Below are positions 27,001 through 34,772 of a stretch of 64,000 nucleotides of DNA, one piece after another. The notes under the pieces are model-generated. The model worked only from the letters and a program-made list of their open reading frames with translations, was not told where the DNA came from and did no database searches. The stretch is from Streptomyces pilosus. GTDB lineage: Bacteria; Actinomycetota; Actinomycetes; Streptomycetales; Streptomycetaceae. The DNA lies in contig NZ_BMTU01000004.1 of the NCBI RefSeq assembly GCF_014649835.1, forward strand, positions 553,052 to 617,051. The letters are read 5' to 3'. Position 1 is the first letter of the stretch, and each line of letters begins with the position of its first letter. A program made the position numbers and the translations under genes.

Positions 27001-27200
27001 AGCTCGCCGGGTACCCGCACGTGGTGGCGACGCTGTGGCCGATCGCCGACCAGGCGGCGGCGACCGTCGCCGGCACGGTCTACCGGTCGCTCGCGGACGG
27101 CCCGGCCGCCGCCGTCCACACGGCCACCCGGCAGCTGCGCGACGCGTGCAGGGGACGCAGTCCGCTGCTCTGGGCCTCGCACATCCACCTCGGGGCCTAG
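24087..27200 (+). CDS. TPR-like repeat protein with C-terminal CHAT protease-like domain
   Basis: This is a 1037-residue predicted cytosolic protein. Residues 1 to about 690 are a run of helical, TPR-like repeats, for example LLERAIALHRSVLAATP and ALREAVRCYRAALRR. The C-terminal third is a CHAT domain, a caspase-like peptidase fold related to separase. It has a clear catalytic dyad: His910 in THFACHAVSD and Cys951 in AYLSACSTARGG. LWWLPTGALSFLPLHAA and HVVATLWPIADQAAA are also typical. It is coupled by ATGA overlap to two small genes and followed by a hairpin. CHAT proteins act as triggered proteases in conflict and cell-death systems. Whether this one is defensive, developmental or regulatory is not shown by sequence. 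Confidence 0.93.
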   Translation: MSDAGTRPDDDDRALTQEDVHRAVARLGGLFGEPQYADAEEEYAAIVRHFDDACEQLRGRGRELVVGYGELSDAFLHHPAAELLSRALGETPYLRRLDARRTLLHLGRQWVRDAGSEEVVVGLAVLRRMLLDQPDAAVHAAEIFSGLVVDLLERGRSEHDVEVLGEGLRLAREAAALALATSPLLAVTQRQRGECAHALYRLTWDTGHLTEALLALRTAVEASARRAAGPTPDETPGFRFGAGAEDPRYTTGRLRAEPLALLARCTLDSYALTGGEDDRREAVALLREAVDLTPPGDPGLPHRHVLLARALTADPAGPGPALLEEAVRQAAAGRDADGGAEWGRLLELRYRHSGDVRLLHRAVDALEPGEGVARDARLAQVLTALYEQVRDSTLLERAIALHRSVLAATPEADRSRPGRLAACAEALVLHAERRSDPAALREAVRCYRAALRRPPAPHREAAALRVGLALALHRLGAAVADAAGARAEAVLLGRAVAADFPVGHPDRTAVLASLAPVLASGLTSRARSSGAELERGVEVARELVDRLPEADPSRPLRLMELGVALGERFARGGDEADRRDACAAFARAARSPVLPAVTRCLAAREAAALQAGAGNWTGAAEAYRLAVDLLPGVAVRDLRRDDQEFHLTSFARLASDAAAAVLRGGGSAEEAVDVLERGRGILLSQAMESDEGAVRADTGPPASPVVAVNSSAYGCTALVVLPDGVARIPLPDVTAQEITDRSEAFTLAVELAGGGHHLPEHRVAADRFVTRTLGWLWDVIAEPVLAEVRADRLWWLPTGALSFLPLHAAGHHHDGSGRTVLDRTVSSYTPTLRMLARSRARARRVALPAEPLVVALPETPGAAPLPGVTAETGELLRLRPGARVLHGSAAGRDATLAALRSGGWTHFACHAVSDAIEPSASRLLLADGALSVLDIVRLRIENAQLAYLSACSTARGGAHLADEAIHIGSAFQLAGYPHVVATLWPIADQAAATVAGTVYRSLADGPAAAVHTATRQLRDACRGRSPLLWASHIHLGA

Positions 27201-27244
27201 CCCGCCCCCGGGGGCACCCGCCGGTCGGACTCCGGAGGCCCTCC

Positions 27245-27271
27245 CTGCGGGCCCGTCAGCCCCGCAGGGCC
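27245..27271. terminator. terminator after the CHAT operon
   Basis: CCCTGCGGG and its exact complement CCCGCAGGG are separated by a 9-base loop, 44 bases after the CHAT stop codon and before the convergent MazG-like gene. Confidence 0.65.
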
Positions 27272-27452
27272 AGGTGGCAGGCGGTGGCTCACAGCACCGG
27301 CGCGCACCCGATGCCCACCACGGCGTCCGCGGCGGATGGGGACGGCCGTGTCGGCGTCATCGGCGGAGCGTACGGCGATCACTGCGCCACCCGGGTGACT
27401 TTCCCGGGGAGGGTGCCGCCCTCTCGCCCTCGCCGGGCGGCCGGCCGGCCGG

Positions 27453-27860
27453 TCAGGCCTCCCGGCCCGGTGCCCAGCCCTGCTCCCGCAGCACCCGCGA
27501 GACGTCCGGCGCCTCGTAGTGCTCGCCCTTGAGGACCTTGCCGTCGGCGCGCCGGCTCACCCGGCCGCCGGGTCCCCGCTTGGTCATGTTGGACCGGTGG
27601 ATCTCGGCGATCACGGCGTCGAGATCGATGCCGTGCACCAGCGCCGTCCCGTACGCGACGTAGACCACGTCGGCCAGCTCGTGCGCCAGCCGGTCGAGCG
27701 GCCCGGTCACCGACACCTCGGCGACCTCCCGCGCCTCCTCCGCGAGCAGTTCGCCGCGGTGGGCGGCCAGTTCCGGGGCGACCTCGGCCGGGGTGTCCCG
27801 GGCGTCCAGCCCGAAGGCGCGGTGGAACTCACGGACCAGGTCGGCGGGCGATGCACTCAT
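27453..27860 (-). CDS. MazG-like nucleotide pyrophosphohydrolase
   Basis: This 135-residue all-alpha NTP pyrophosphatase is related to MazG and HisE. Metal-binding acidic motifs are visible as RGELLAEEAREVAEV (helix 2) and HELADVVYVAYGTALVHGID (helix 3). A conserved basic tail, MTKRGPGGRVSRRADGKVLKG, follows. Such proteins hydrolyse non-canonical or excess NTPs to NMPs and pyrophosphate; the exact substrate cannot be predicted. It starts at ATG 27860 and is divergent from the TAXI gene. About 250 bases separate it from the CHAT operon, containing only the terminator hairpin. Confidence 0.88.
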   Translation of the reverse strand: MSASPADLVREFHRAFGLDARDTPAEVAPELAAHRGELLAEEAREVAEVSVTGPLDRLAHELADVVYVAYGTALVHGIDLDAVIAEIHRSNMTKRGPGGRVSRRADGKVLKGEHYEAPDVSRVLREQGWAPGREA

Positions 27861-27944
27861 GCGGTGACCCTAGCGGCCGCCGGCGGCCGCCTCCTGTGAG
27901 CTCCGCCCTGGTCAGCGGGGACCCGGGCTGGCAGGATCACGCGC

Positions 27945-28937
27945 ATGCACGTGCTGTCCCGGATCGGCAGGCGGCGGGCCCTGCGGGGCGCGGCCGCCGC
28001 CCTCGTGGCGCTCGGACTGCTGCTGTGGTGGCTGGCGCCCTGGAACCAGGAGCCCCCCGGCGGGACGGTCACGCTGAGCACGGGCACCCGCGCGGGGGTC
28101 TACCAGAAGTACGGCGAGCTGCTGCGCACCTCGCTCGGCAAGCACATGCCCGACCTCGAGGTCCGGCTGAAGACCAGCGACGGCTCCCAGGAGAACGTGC
28201 GCCGGGTGGCGACCGGGCAGGCCGACTTCGCGATCGCCGCGGCCGACGCGGTGGAGACGTACCGGCTGAACCACCGGCCGGGGGCGGAGGGGCTGCGCGG
28301 GGTGGCGCGCCTGTACGACGACTACGTGCAGCTGGCCGTCCCGGCCGACTCGGACATCCGCGGCGTCGCGGACCTGCGCGGCAAGCGGGTCGCCATAGGG
28401 CCGCCCAAGTCGGGGGTCCGGCTCATAGCGAACCGGGTCCTCAAGGCGGCCGGTATCGATCCGGAGACGGACATCGAGCCCTCCTCGGACGGCATCGACA
28501 GCGGGCCGGGGCGGCTGGGCCACGGTCTGGACGCCTTCTTCTGGTCGGGCGGGCTGCCCACGGACGGCCTGAAGACGTACGCCGAGCAGGCCGCGCTGCG
28601 GTTCGTGCCGATCGACGCCGGCCTGGTGGCGGAGCTGCACGAGCAGGGCGGTGCCACGCGCCACTACCGCGCCACCAACATGCCGGAGTCGGCCTACCCG
28701 GGCAGTCAGCTCGGTTCCGCCGTCCCGACGATGGCGGTGTCCAACCTGCTGATCACGCGCACGGACGTGGATCCCCGGCTCACCGAGTGGCTGACCCGCA
28801 TCGTGCTCGCGAGCCGCGACGGCATCGGCGCGCACGTCCACTCCGCCCAGCTGGTCGACGTGCGCACCGCGATCTACACCGATCCGCTGCTGCTGCACGA
28901 CGGCGCCCGCCGGTACTACCGGTCCGTCAAGCCCTGA
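27945..28937 (+). CDS. TAXI-family solute-binding protein
   Basis: This TRAP-associated extracytoplasmic immunogenic (TAXI) receptor, 330 residues, has a basic N terminus and one hydrophobic segment (GAAAALVALGLLLWWLAP). It is probably an uncleaved anchor, since no lipobox is seen. The binding domain begins TVTLSTGTRAGVYQKYGELL, with ADFAIAAADAVETY and LRGKRVAIGPPKSGVR. TAXI proteins usually work with a fused DctQM permease, which is absent here. The last 22 bases overlap the convergent gluK gene. It may be a sensory partner of that kinase rather than a transporter part; this is a hypothesis from position. Confidence 0.88.
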   Translation: MHVLSRIGRRRALRGAAAALVALGLLLWWLAPWNQEPPGGTVTLSTGTRAGVYQKYGELLRTSLGKHMPDLEVRLKTSDGSQENVRRVATGQADFAIAAADAVETYRLNHRPGAEGLRGVARLYDDYVQLAVPADSDIRGVADLRGKRVAIGPPKSGVRLIANRVLKAAGIDPETDIEPSSDGIDSGPGRLGHGLDAFFWSGGLPTDGLKTYAEQAALRFVPIDAGLVAELHEQGGATRHYRATNMPESAYPGSQLGSAVPTMAVSNLLITRTDVDPRLTEWLTRIVLASRDGIGAHVHSAQLVDVRTAIYTDPLLLHDGARRYYRSVKP

Positions 28938-30349
28938 GTCTCCGGCTCACCCGCGGGAGCGTTCCTGGGCACGGTCACGGTCACCCGCAGTCCGTGCGGC
29001 TCGTGGCACTCGTACGCGATCGAGCCGCCGCCCGCCGCGAGCAGGGCCCGGGAGATGGACAGGCCGAGTCCCGATCCCTTGACGTTCTGGTGGCGGCCGC
29101 TGCGCCAGAACCGGTCGCCGACGCGGGTCAGCTCCTCCTCGGTCAGTCCCGGCCCGTTGTCGGTGACGACGACGGTGGCGGTGTCGCCGTTGGAGGAGAC
29201 GGTCACCTCGACGGTCTCGCCGCCGGGCGTGAACTTCACCGCGTTGTCGATGACCGCGTCCAGGGCGCTGGACAGCGCGACCGGGTCCACCCAGGCGGTG
29301 GTGGGCGGGCAGGTGCCGGTCAGCCGGACGCCCTTGGCGTCGGCGGTGGGCGACCAGGCCGCGACCCGCTCGGCGGTGAGGGCGCCGATGTCGGCGACCT
29401 GGAGGTCGGCCTCGCTGTGCTCGGCGAGCGCCAGGTCGAGCAGGTCGTCCAGGACCTGCGCCAGACGCTTGCCCTCGGCCTGCACGGAGGCGATCTCCTC
29501 GTTGCCCTCGGGCAGCTCCAGGGCGAGCAGCTCGATGCGCAGCAGTAGGGCGGACAGCGGGTTGCGCAGCTGGTGGGAGGCGTCCGCGACGAAGGCCCGC
29601 TGCTGTTCCAGGACGTTCTCGACGTTGTCCGCCATCTCGTTGAACGACCGGGCGAGCCGTCTGAGCTCCGGTGGTCCGCCGGCCGCCGCGACCCTGGACT
29701 TCAGCCGCCCGGTGGCGATGTCGTGGGTGGTGGCGTCCAGAACGCGCACGGGCCTGAGCACCCAGCCGGCCAGCCGCAGGGCCGCTCCGACTGCGAGCAG
29801 CATCGCGGCGGCCTCACCCGCCGCGATGACCAGCCAGCCGTGCAGGATGCGCGCGCGCATCTGCCCGGTGGGCGAGTCGGTGACCACCACCGCGACGACG
29901 TCGCCGTCCCGGATGACCGGGGAGGCCACCACGAGGCTGCGCCGCTGCCAGGGCCACACCTGCTCGGGGTCGTGGCTGCGGCGGCTGAGCAGCGCCTCCT
30001 CGAAGGCGTCGCGCACCTCGCCCGTGGGGGGCAGGAACCAGTCGGCCGGCGCCTGCGCCATCGGTGAGTCGTTGCGGTAGAAGACGCCCGCGCGGATGCC
30101 GTAGACCCGGTGGTAGCTGCGGAGCTCGCTGCTGAGGGTCTCCCGGCGCTCGTTGATGTTGCCGCCCGCCGGGTCGGCGGGCTCGGTGACGAACTGGGCG
30201 AGGGCCGCGAAGCGCGCCGTGTCGTCGATCCGGTCGACGACGACCTTCTGCTGCTGCGCGCCGGCCAGGCTGACGGCCAGCGGGACGCCGAGGGCGAGCA
30301 GCACGGCCGCCATCAGGACGATGAGCAGCGGGAGCAGACGCGTGTGCAC
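28916..30349 (-). CDS. gluK: sensor histidine kinase GluK
   Basis: This is a membrane sensor kinase that pairs with GluR to sense glutamate and control gluABCD in S. coelicolor (known from that species; identity here is by synteny and architecture). The 477 residues contain an N-terminal membrane segment (7-30), an extracytoplasmic region of about 135 residues, and a second segment (172-196). HAMP, HisKA with phosphorylated His259 (DASHQLRNPLSAL) and HATPase with N box DNAVKF and [13 protein letters not shown] follow. It follows gluR by 9 bases. Its 3' end overlaps the convergent TAXI gene. Confidence 0.92.
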   Translation of the reverse strand: MHTRLLPLLIVLMAAVLLALGVPLAVSLAGAQQQKVVVDRIDDTARFAALAQFVTEPADPAGGNINERRETLSSELRSYHRVYGIRAGVFYRNDSPMAQAPADWFLPPTGEVRDAFEEALLSRRSHDPEQVWPWQRRSLVVASPVIRDGDVVAVVVTDSPTGQMRARILHGWLVIAAGEAAAMLLAVGAALRLAGWVLRPVRVLDATTHDIATGRLKSRVAAAGGPPELRRLARSFNEMADNVENVLEQQRAFVADASHQLRNPLSALLLRIELLALELPEGNEEIASVQAEGKRLAQVLDDLLDLALAEHSEADLQVADIGALTAERVAAWSPTADAKGVRLTGTCPPTTAWVDPVALSSALDAVIDNAVKFTPGGETVEVTVSSNGDTATVVVTDNGPGLTEEELTRVGDRFWRSGRHQNVKGSGLGLSISRALLAAGGGSIAYECHEPHGLRVTVTVPRNAPAGEPETQGLTDR

Positions 30350-30358
30350 CCGGCCCCG

Positions 30359-31045
30359 CTACGCCACGGGCGCGACGAGCCGGTAGCCGACGCCGCGCAC
30401 GGTCTCGATGAGGGCGGGCATGCGCAGTTTGGAGCGCAGGGACGCGACGTGCACCTCCAGGGTGCGTCCGGTCCCCTCCCAGCTGGTGCGCCACACCTCG
30501 CTGATGATCTGTTCCCGGCGGAAGACCACCCCCGGCCGCTGGGCGAGCAGGGCGAGCAGGTCGAACTCCTTGCGGGTGAGCTGGACGACCGCGCCGTTCA
30601 CACTGACCTGGCGGGTCGGCAGCTCGATGCGGACGGGGCCGAGACGCAGCTCGGTCTCCGTGCTGCCCGTGGCCTCCTCGGACACGCTGCGCCGGCTGAC
30701 GGCGTGGATCCGGGCGAGCAGCTCCCCGGTGTCGTACGGCTTGACCACGTAGTCGTCGGCGCCGAGGTTGAGGCCGTGGATGCGGGAGCGGACGTCGGAG
30801 CGCGCGGTGACCATGATCACCGGGGTGCCCGTGCGCTTGCGGATCTTGCCGCACACCTCGTAGCCGTCCTGGTCGGGCAGCCCCAGGTCGAGCAGGACCA
30901 CGCCGAAGCCGTTGCCCTCGGGGACGAGCGCCTGGAGGGCCTCCTCGCCGCTGCGCGCGTGGGTGACGTCGAACCCGTGCCGCGCGAGGACCGCCGACAG
31001 GGCGGCGGCGACGTGGTTGTCGTCCTCGACAAGAAGCAGTCTCAC
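30359..31045 (-). CDS. gluR: OmpR-family response regulator GluR
   Basis: This is a 228-residue response regulator with a receiver domain (LLVEDDN, phosphoacceptor Asp53 in LLDLGLPDQDGY, Lys in YVVKPYD). A winged-helix DNA-binding domain follows (LTRKEFDLLALLAQRPG to VRGVGYRL). It is the first gene of the gluRK operon and is divergent from the gluABCD transporter, which it is expected to control in response to glutamate. The 285-base shared intergenic region holds candidate operators. Confidence 0.93.
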   Translation of the reverse strand: MRLLLVEDDNHVAAALSAVLARHGFDVTHARSGEEALQALVPEGNGFGVVLLDLGLPDQDGYEVCGKIRKRTGTPVIMVTARSDVRSRIHGLNLGADDYVVKPYDTGELLARIHAVSRRSVSEEATGSTETELRLGPVRIELPTRQVSVNGAVVQLTRKEFDLLALLAQRPGVVFRREQIISEVWRTSWEGTGRTLEVHVASLRSKLRMPALIETVRGVGYRLVAPVA

Positions 31046-31222
31046 CAGGGCCCCCTTCGGTTCATCGGCCGTTCGGTCTTTCGGTGTGGACTACGCGTGA
31101 AGGCGTGTGTCGCACCTTGCAGTCATGCCGATGGAGGAGGACGGCGTCAAGAGGGTTCCGGTTGCGCTTCCGTACCGTTACCCCGCCGAAATCACCCCTG
31201 CTCACAAGTGCTACGACAGGTG

Positions 31223-31238
31223 TCCGATTGCTATCGGA
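31223..31238. promoter_or_regulatory. candidate operator palindrome in the gluR-gluA intergenic region
   Basis: TCCGAT-tgct-ATCGGA is a perfect 6-bp dyad with a 4-base spacer, in the AT-richer part of the divergent control region and about 93 bases before gluA. It is a plausible GluR site. No published site was checked. Confidence 0.4.
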
Positions 31239-31294
31239 TCGTGATGCTCAGATTCCCCTCAGATGTAATGACGCACGTCTGACGGGTTACTACT

Positions 31295-31316
31295 GTCCTC
31301 CGAAACCGAGGAGGAC
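31295..31316 (+). promoter_or_regulatory. hairpin in the gluA leader
   Basis: GTCCTCC and GGAGGAC pair around an 8-base loop, ending 14 bases before the gluA ATG. The hairpin contains the GGAGG sequence and could occlude or position the ribosome. A weaker GAGAG next to the ATG may serve as the true Shine-Dalgarno. Confidence 0.4.
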
Positions 31317-31330
31317 GGAGCCTGAGAGCG

Positions 31331-32107
31331 ATGACCGAAGTATCGGTGGCCAAGGAAGATGTGGCCGCGACCGGCGATCTGGTCGTCCTGAAGAGCGTCA
31401 ACAAGCACTTCGGCGCGTTGCACGTACTCCAGGACATCGACCTGACGATCGCCCGTGGCGAAGTCGTCGTGGTCATCGGACCCTCCGGGTCCGGCAAGTC
31501 CACCCTGTGCCGCACCATCAACCGACTGGAGACGATCGACTCCGGCTCGATCACCATCGACGGCAAGCCCCTGCCCCACGAGGGCAAGGAGCTCGCCCGG
31601 CTGCGGGCCGACGTGGGCATGGTCTTCCAGAGTTTCAACCTCTTCGCGCACAAGACGGTGCTCGAGAACGTGACGCTGGGCCAGGTCAAGGTCCGCAAGA
31701 AGGACAAGAAGGCGGCCGAGGAGCGGGCGCGTGCCCTGCTCGACCGGGTCGGCGTGGGCGCGCAGGCAGAGAAGTACCCCGCGCAGCTCTCCGGCGGCCA
31801 GCAGCAGCGTGTCGCCATCGCGCGCGCCCTGGCGATGGAACCCAAGGTCATGCTCTTCGACGAGCCGACGTCGGCCCTCGACCCGGAGATGATCAACGAG
31901 GTGCTGGAGGTCATGCAGCAGCTCGCCCGGGACGGGATGACGATGATCGTCGTCACCCACGAGATGGGCTTCGCCCGTTCGGCCGCCAATCGGGTGGTGT
32001 TCATGGCAGACGGTCGCATCGTCGAACAGGCTTCGCCGGATCAGTTCTTCAGCAACCCGCGCAGCGACCGTGCCAAGGACTTCCTGTCGAAGATCCTTCA
32101 CCACTGA
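31331..32107 (+). CDS. gluA: glutamate ABC transporter ATP-binding protein GluA
   Basis: This ATPase subunit of a polar amino acid importer has 258 residues. Walker A is GPSGSGKSTLC near residue 55, the Q-loop is VFQSFNLFAHKTVLEN, the signature is LSGGQQQRVAIARAL and Walker B is VMLFDEPTSALDPE, followed by the switch VTHEMGF. About 16 extra N-terminal residues precede the ABC domain. It is the first gene of gluABCD, with ATG 31331 preceded by GAGAG. It should dimerise at the GluC/GluD membrane pair and energise glutamate uptake. Confidence 0.95.
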   Translation: MTEVSVAKEDVAATGDLVVLKSVNKHFGALHVLQDIDLTIARGEVVVVIGPSGSGKSTLCRTINRLETIDSGSITIDGKPLPHEGKELARLRADVGMVFQSFNLFAHKTVLENVTLGQVKVRKKDKKAAEERARALLDRVGVGAQAEKYPAQLSGGQQQRVAIARALAMEPKVMLFDEPTSALDPEMINEVLEVMQQLARDGMTMIVVTHEMGFARSAANRVVFMADGRIVEQASPDQFFSNPRSDRAKDFLSKILHH

Positions 32108-32188
32108 CGGCGCACCCCGCGCCCCGAGGACTCGCGTCACCGGCCCTGGACCGGACCGCGTCATTTCACCAGTCAAAGGATGTGCACC

Positions 32189-33034
32189 ATGAAGCTCCGC
32201 AAGGTCACCGCCGCCTCGGCCGCCGTGTTCGCCCTTGCCCTGACCGCCACCGCCTGTGGCGGCGACGACAGCGGTGACGGCGGTTCGTCCTCCTCGGGCG
32301 GCGGCGAGAAGATCAAGATCGGCATCAAGTACGACCAGCCCGGTCTCGGCCTGAAGACGCCGGACGGCTCCTTCAGCGGCTTCGACGTGGACGTGGCGAC
32401 CTACGTCGCCAAGGAGCTCGGCTACGAGCCGAACCAGATCGAGTGGGTCGAGACCAAGAGCGCCGACCGCGAGAACGCCCTCTCCCGCGGGGACGTCAAG
32501 CTGATCGCGGCGACGTACTCCATCACCGACGAGCGCAAGCAGAAGGTCGACTTCGCCGGCCCCTACCTGCTGGCCCACCAGGACCTGCTGGTCAAGTCCG
32601 ACTCGGACATCACCGAGGCCACGGACCTGAACGACAAGAAGCTCTGCTCGGTGACCGGCTCCACCTCCGCGCAGAACGTCAAGAACGACTTCGCGCCGAA
32701 GGCCCAGCTGAGCAACCGCGGTGGCTACTCGGAGTGCCTGTCCGCGCTGCAGAACGGCCAGGTGGACGCGCTGACCACCGACGACTCGATCCTCGCCGGT
32801 TACGCGGCCCAGGACGAGTACAAGGGCAAGTTCAAGCTGGCCGGCTTGAAGCTGAGCAACGAGAACTACGGCATCGGTGTCAAGAAGGGCGACACCGCGA
32901 CCGTGGACAAGGTCAACAAGGCGCTCGAGAAGATGGTCAGCGACGGTGCCTGGCAGAAGGCCGTCGAGGAGAACTTCGGCCCGGCGAACTACAAGAACGA
33001 GCAGGCCCCGAAGATCGGCCAGATCGTCAAGTAA
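32189..33034 (+). CDS. gluB: glutamate-binding lipoprotein GluB
   Basis: This is an extracytoplasmic receptor of the glutamate importer, 281 residues. The signal peptide ends in lipobox LTATAC, after which come Gly/Ser-rich linker residues. The family 3 binding fold begins KIKIGIKYDQPGLGLK, with FDVDVATYVAKELGY and TYSITDERKQKVDFAGPY. The ATG at 32189 is chosen because AAAGGA lies 8 bases upstream; an in-frame ATG three codons earlier would overlap that site. A stable hairpin follows the stop codon and probably raises its message level relative to the permeases. Confidence 0.95.
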   Translation: MKLRKVTAASAAVFALALTATACGGDDSGDGGSSSSGGGEKIKIGIKYDQPGLGLKTPDGSFSGFDVDVATYVAKELGYEPNQIEWVETKSADRENALSRGDVKLIAATYSITDERKQKVDFAGPYLLAHQDLLVKSDSDITEATDLNDKKLCSVTGSTSAQNVKNDFAPKAQLSNRGGYSECLSALQNGQVDALTTDDSILAGYAAQDEYKGKFKLAGLKLSNENYGIGVKKGDTATVDKVNKALEKMVSDGAWQKAVEENFGPANYKNEQAPKIGQIVK

Positions 33035-33054
33035 CGCGGGACTCCGCCGACGAA

Positions 33055-33081
33055 GGATCCCCGCGGCCCACGCGGGGATCC
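33055..33081 (+). promoter_or_regulatory. intra-operon hairpin between gluB and gluC
   Basis: A perfect 11-bp stem (GGATCCCCGCG) with a 5-base loop lies 21 bases after the gluB stop. It could act as a partial terminator or a 3' stabiliser, giving more binding protein than permease, a common arrangement in ABC importers. Confidence 0.7.
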
Positions 33082-33166
33082 GCCGACGTGCCGCCGCCCC
33101 CGGCCTGTCCGGCGGCGGCGCGTCCCGTCCGCCCCTTACGTCACACACCCGGAAGCGCGGGAGATC

Positions 33167-33844
33167 GTGTTCGACTTTCTTTCAAACTATGACGACCCGT
33201 CCCTGCTGGGTGCCTTCTGGGTCACGGTGCAGCTCACCGTCTTCTCGGCCGTCGGGTCCCTGGTCTGGGGCACCCTGCTGGCCGCCATGCGGGTCAGCCC
33301 CGTACCGCTGATGCGCGGTTTCGGCACCGCCTACGTGAACCTCGTCCGGAACATCCCGCTGACGGTCATCATCGTCTTCACGTCGCTCGGCCTCGCCGAC
33401 ATCTTCGGCGTGACGATGGGCGCCCGGGACGACTTCGACCTCATGTACTTCCGCCTGGCCGTGCTGGGTCTCGTCGCCTACACCGCCGCCTTCGTGTGCG
33501 AGGCGATCCGTTCCGGCATCAATACGGTGCCGGTCGGACAGGCCGAGGCGGCGCGGGCCCTCGGGCTGAACTTCGGCCAGGTCCTCAGGCTCGTCGTGCT
33601 GCCGCAGGCGTTCCGCTCGGTGATCGGCCCCCTGGCCAACGTGCTGATCGCGCTGACCAAGAACACGACCGTGGCGGCCACCATCGGTGTGGCGGAGGCC
33701 GCGTTCCTGATGAAGGGCATGATCGAGAACGAGGCACAGACGCTGCTCATCGGCGCGGTCTTCGCCTTCGGGTTCGTGGTCCTGACCCTGCCCACCGGCC
33801 TGTTCCTCAACTGGCTGAGCAAGCGCCTGGCGGTGAAGCGATGA
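33167..33844 (+). CDS. gluC: glutamate ABC transporter permease GluC
   Basis: This is a 225-residue His/Glu/Gln-type permease with about five membrane segments. It has the EAA loop (EAARALGLNFGQVLRLVVLPQ region) that contacts the ATPase. The GTG start has GGGAG about 4 bases upstream. The stop overlaps the gluD start (ATGA), so the two permease subunits are co-translated and should form the heterodimeric channel. Confidence 0.95.
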   Translation: MFDFLSNYDDPSLLGAFWVTVQLTVFSAVGSLVWGTLLAAMRVSPVPLMRGFGTAYVNLVRNIPLTVIIVFTSLGLADIFGVTMGARDDFDLMYFRLAVLGLVAYTAAFVCEAIRSGINTVPVGQAEAARALGLNFGQVLRLVVLPQAFRSVIGPLANVLIALTKNTTVAATIGVAEAAFLMKGMIENEAQTLLIGAVFAFGFVVLTLPTGLFLNWLSKRLAVKR

Positions 33845-34749
33845 CTTCTGTTCTCTACGACACACCCGGTCCGAAGGCCAAGCGGCGCAACCTGCTGCTC
33901 TCGGTGCTCTTCTTCGCCCTGCTCGCCCTGGCGCTGTGGTGGGTGTGGGGCGTGATGGACGACAAAGGCCAGCTGGAGTGGTCGCTGTGGAAGCCCTTCA
34001 CCACGTCCGAGGCCTGGACGACGTACCTGCTGCCGGGCCTGGCCGACACGCTCAAGGCGGCGAGCCTCGCCATGGTCATCGCGCTCCCGCTGGGCGCGGT
34101 CCTCGGCATCGCCCGCATGTCGGACCACCGCTGGGTGCGGGTTCCGGCCGGCGCGGTGGTCGAGTTCTTCCGGGCCATCCCCGTGCTGCTCCTGATGCTG
34201 TTCGCCAACGAGTTCTTCGCCCGGTCCACGGGCGTCACCAGTGAGGACCGGCCCCTGTACGCGGTCGTCACCGGTCTGGTGCTCTACAACGCCTCGGTGC
34301 TCGCCGAGGTGGTCCGGGCCGGCATCCTCTCCCTCCCCAAGGGACAGTCGGAGGCCGCCCAGGCGATCGGCCTGCGCAAGAGCCAGACGATGGGCAGCAT
34401 CCTGCTGCCGCAGGCGGTCACGGTGATGCTCCCGGCGATCGTCAGCCAGCTGGTCGTCATCGTGAAGGACACCGCGCTAGGCGGCGTGATGCTCGGCTTC
34501 ACCGAGCTGCTGAACTCGCGCGCCACGCTGGCGGCCAACTACGCCAACGTCATCCCCAGCTTCATCGTGGTGGCGGTCGTCTTCATCGTCCTCAACTTCC
34601 TCCTCACCTCGTTCGCCTCCTGGCTCGAGGGCCGGCTGCGCCGCAGCAAGCGCAGCACGGGTGCGGTGCTCGGGGCGGACGACGTCGACGACCTCAACGT
34701 GGGCAAGGTGGGCGGTACCTACGGAACCGGTGCGGGCGGCACCGTCTGA
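33841..34749 (+). CDS. gluD: glutamate ABC transporter permease GluD
   Basis: This is a 302-residue permease with an N-terminal membrane segment (LLLSVLFFALLALALWWVWG), a periplasmic stretch, and the conserved five-segment permease core. The EAA loop reads SEAAQAIGLRKSQTMGSILLPQ. A cytoplasmic tail of about 35 residues, rich in basic then acidic/Gly residues, extends beyond the usual end. It is the last gene of the operon, followed by a strong terminator. Confidence 0.95.
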   Translation: MTSVLYDTPGPKAKRRNLLLSVLFFALLALALWWVWGVMDDKGQLEWSLWKPFTTSEAWTTYLLPGLADTLKAASLAMVIALPLGAVLGIARMSDHRWVRVPAGAVVEFFRAIPVLLLMLFANEFFARSTGVTSEDRPLYAVVTGLVLYNASVLAEVVRAGILSLPKGQSEAAQAIGLRKSQTMGSILLPQAVTVMLPAIVSQLVVIVKDTALGGVMLGFTELLNSRATLAANYANVIPSFIVVAVVFIVLNFLLTSFASWLEGRLRRSKRSTGAVLGADDVDDLNVGKVGGTYGTGAGGTV

Positions 34750-34772
34750 GGCAGCGCTGTCGTACGTCACGG

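Noticed and set aside
23937..27532. Open frames of 1083 and 1095 codons overlapping the CHAT gene in other frames
   Set aside because: Both are Arg/Gly/Pro-rich shadows; the 1037-residue frame has the recognisable TPR and CHAT motifs and the ATGA coupling.
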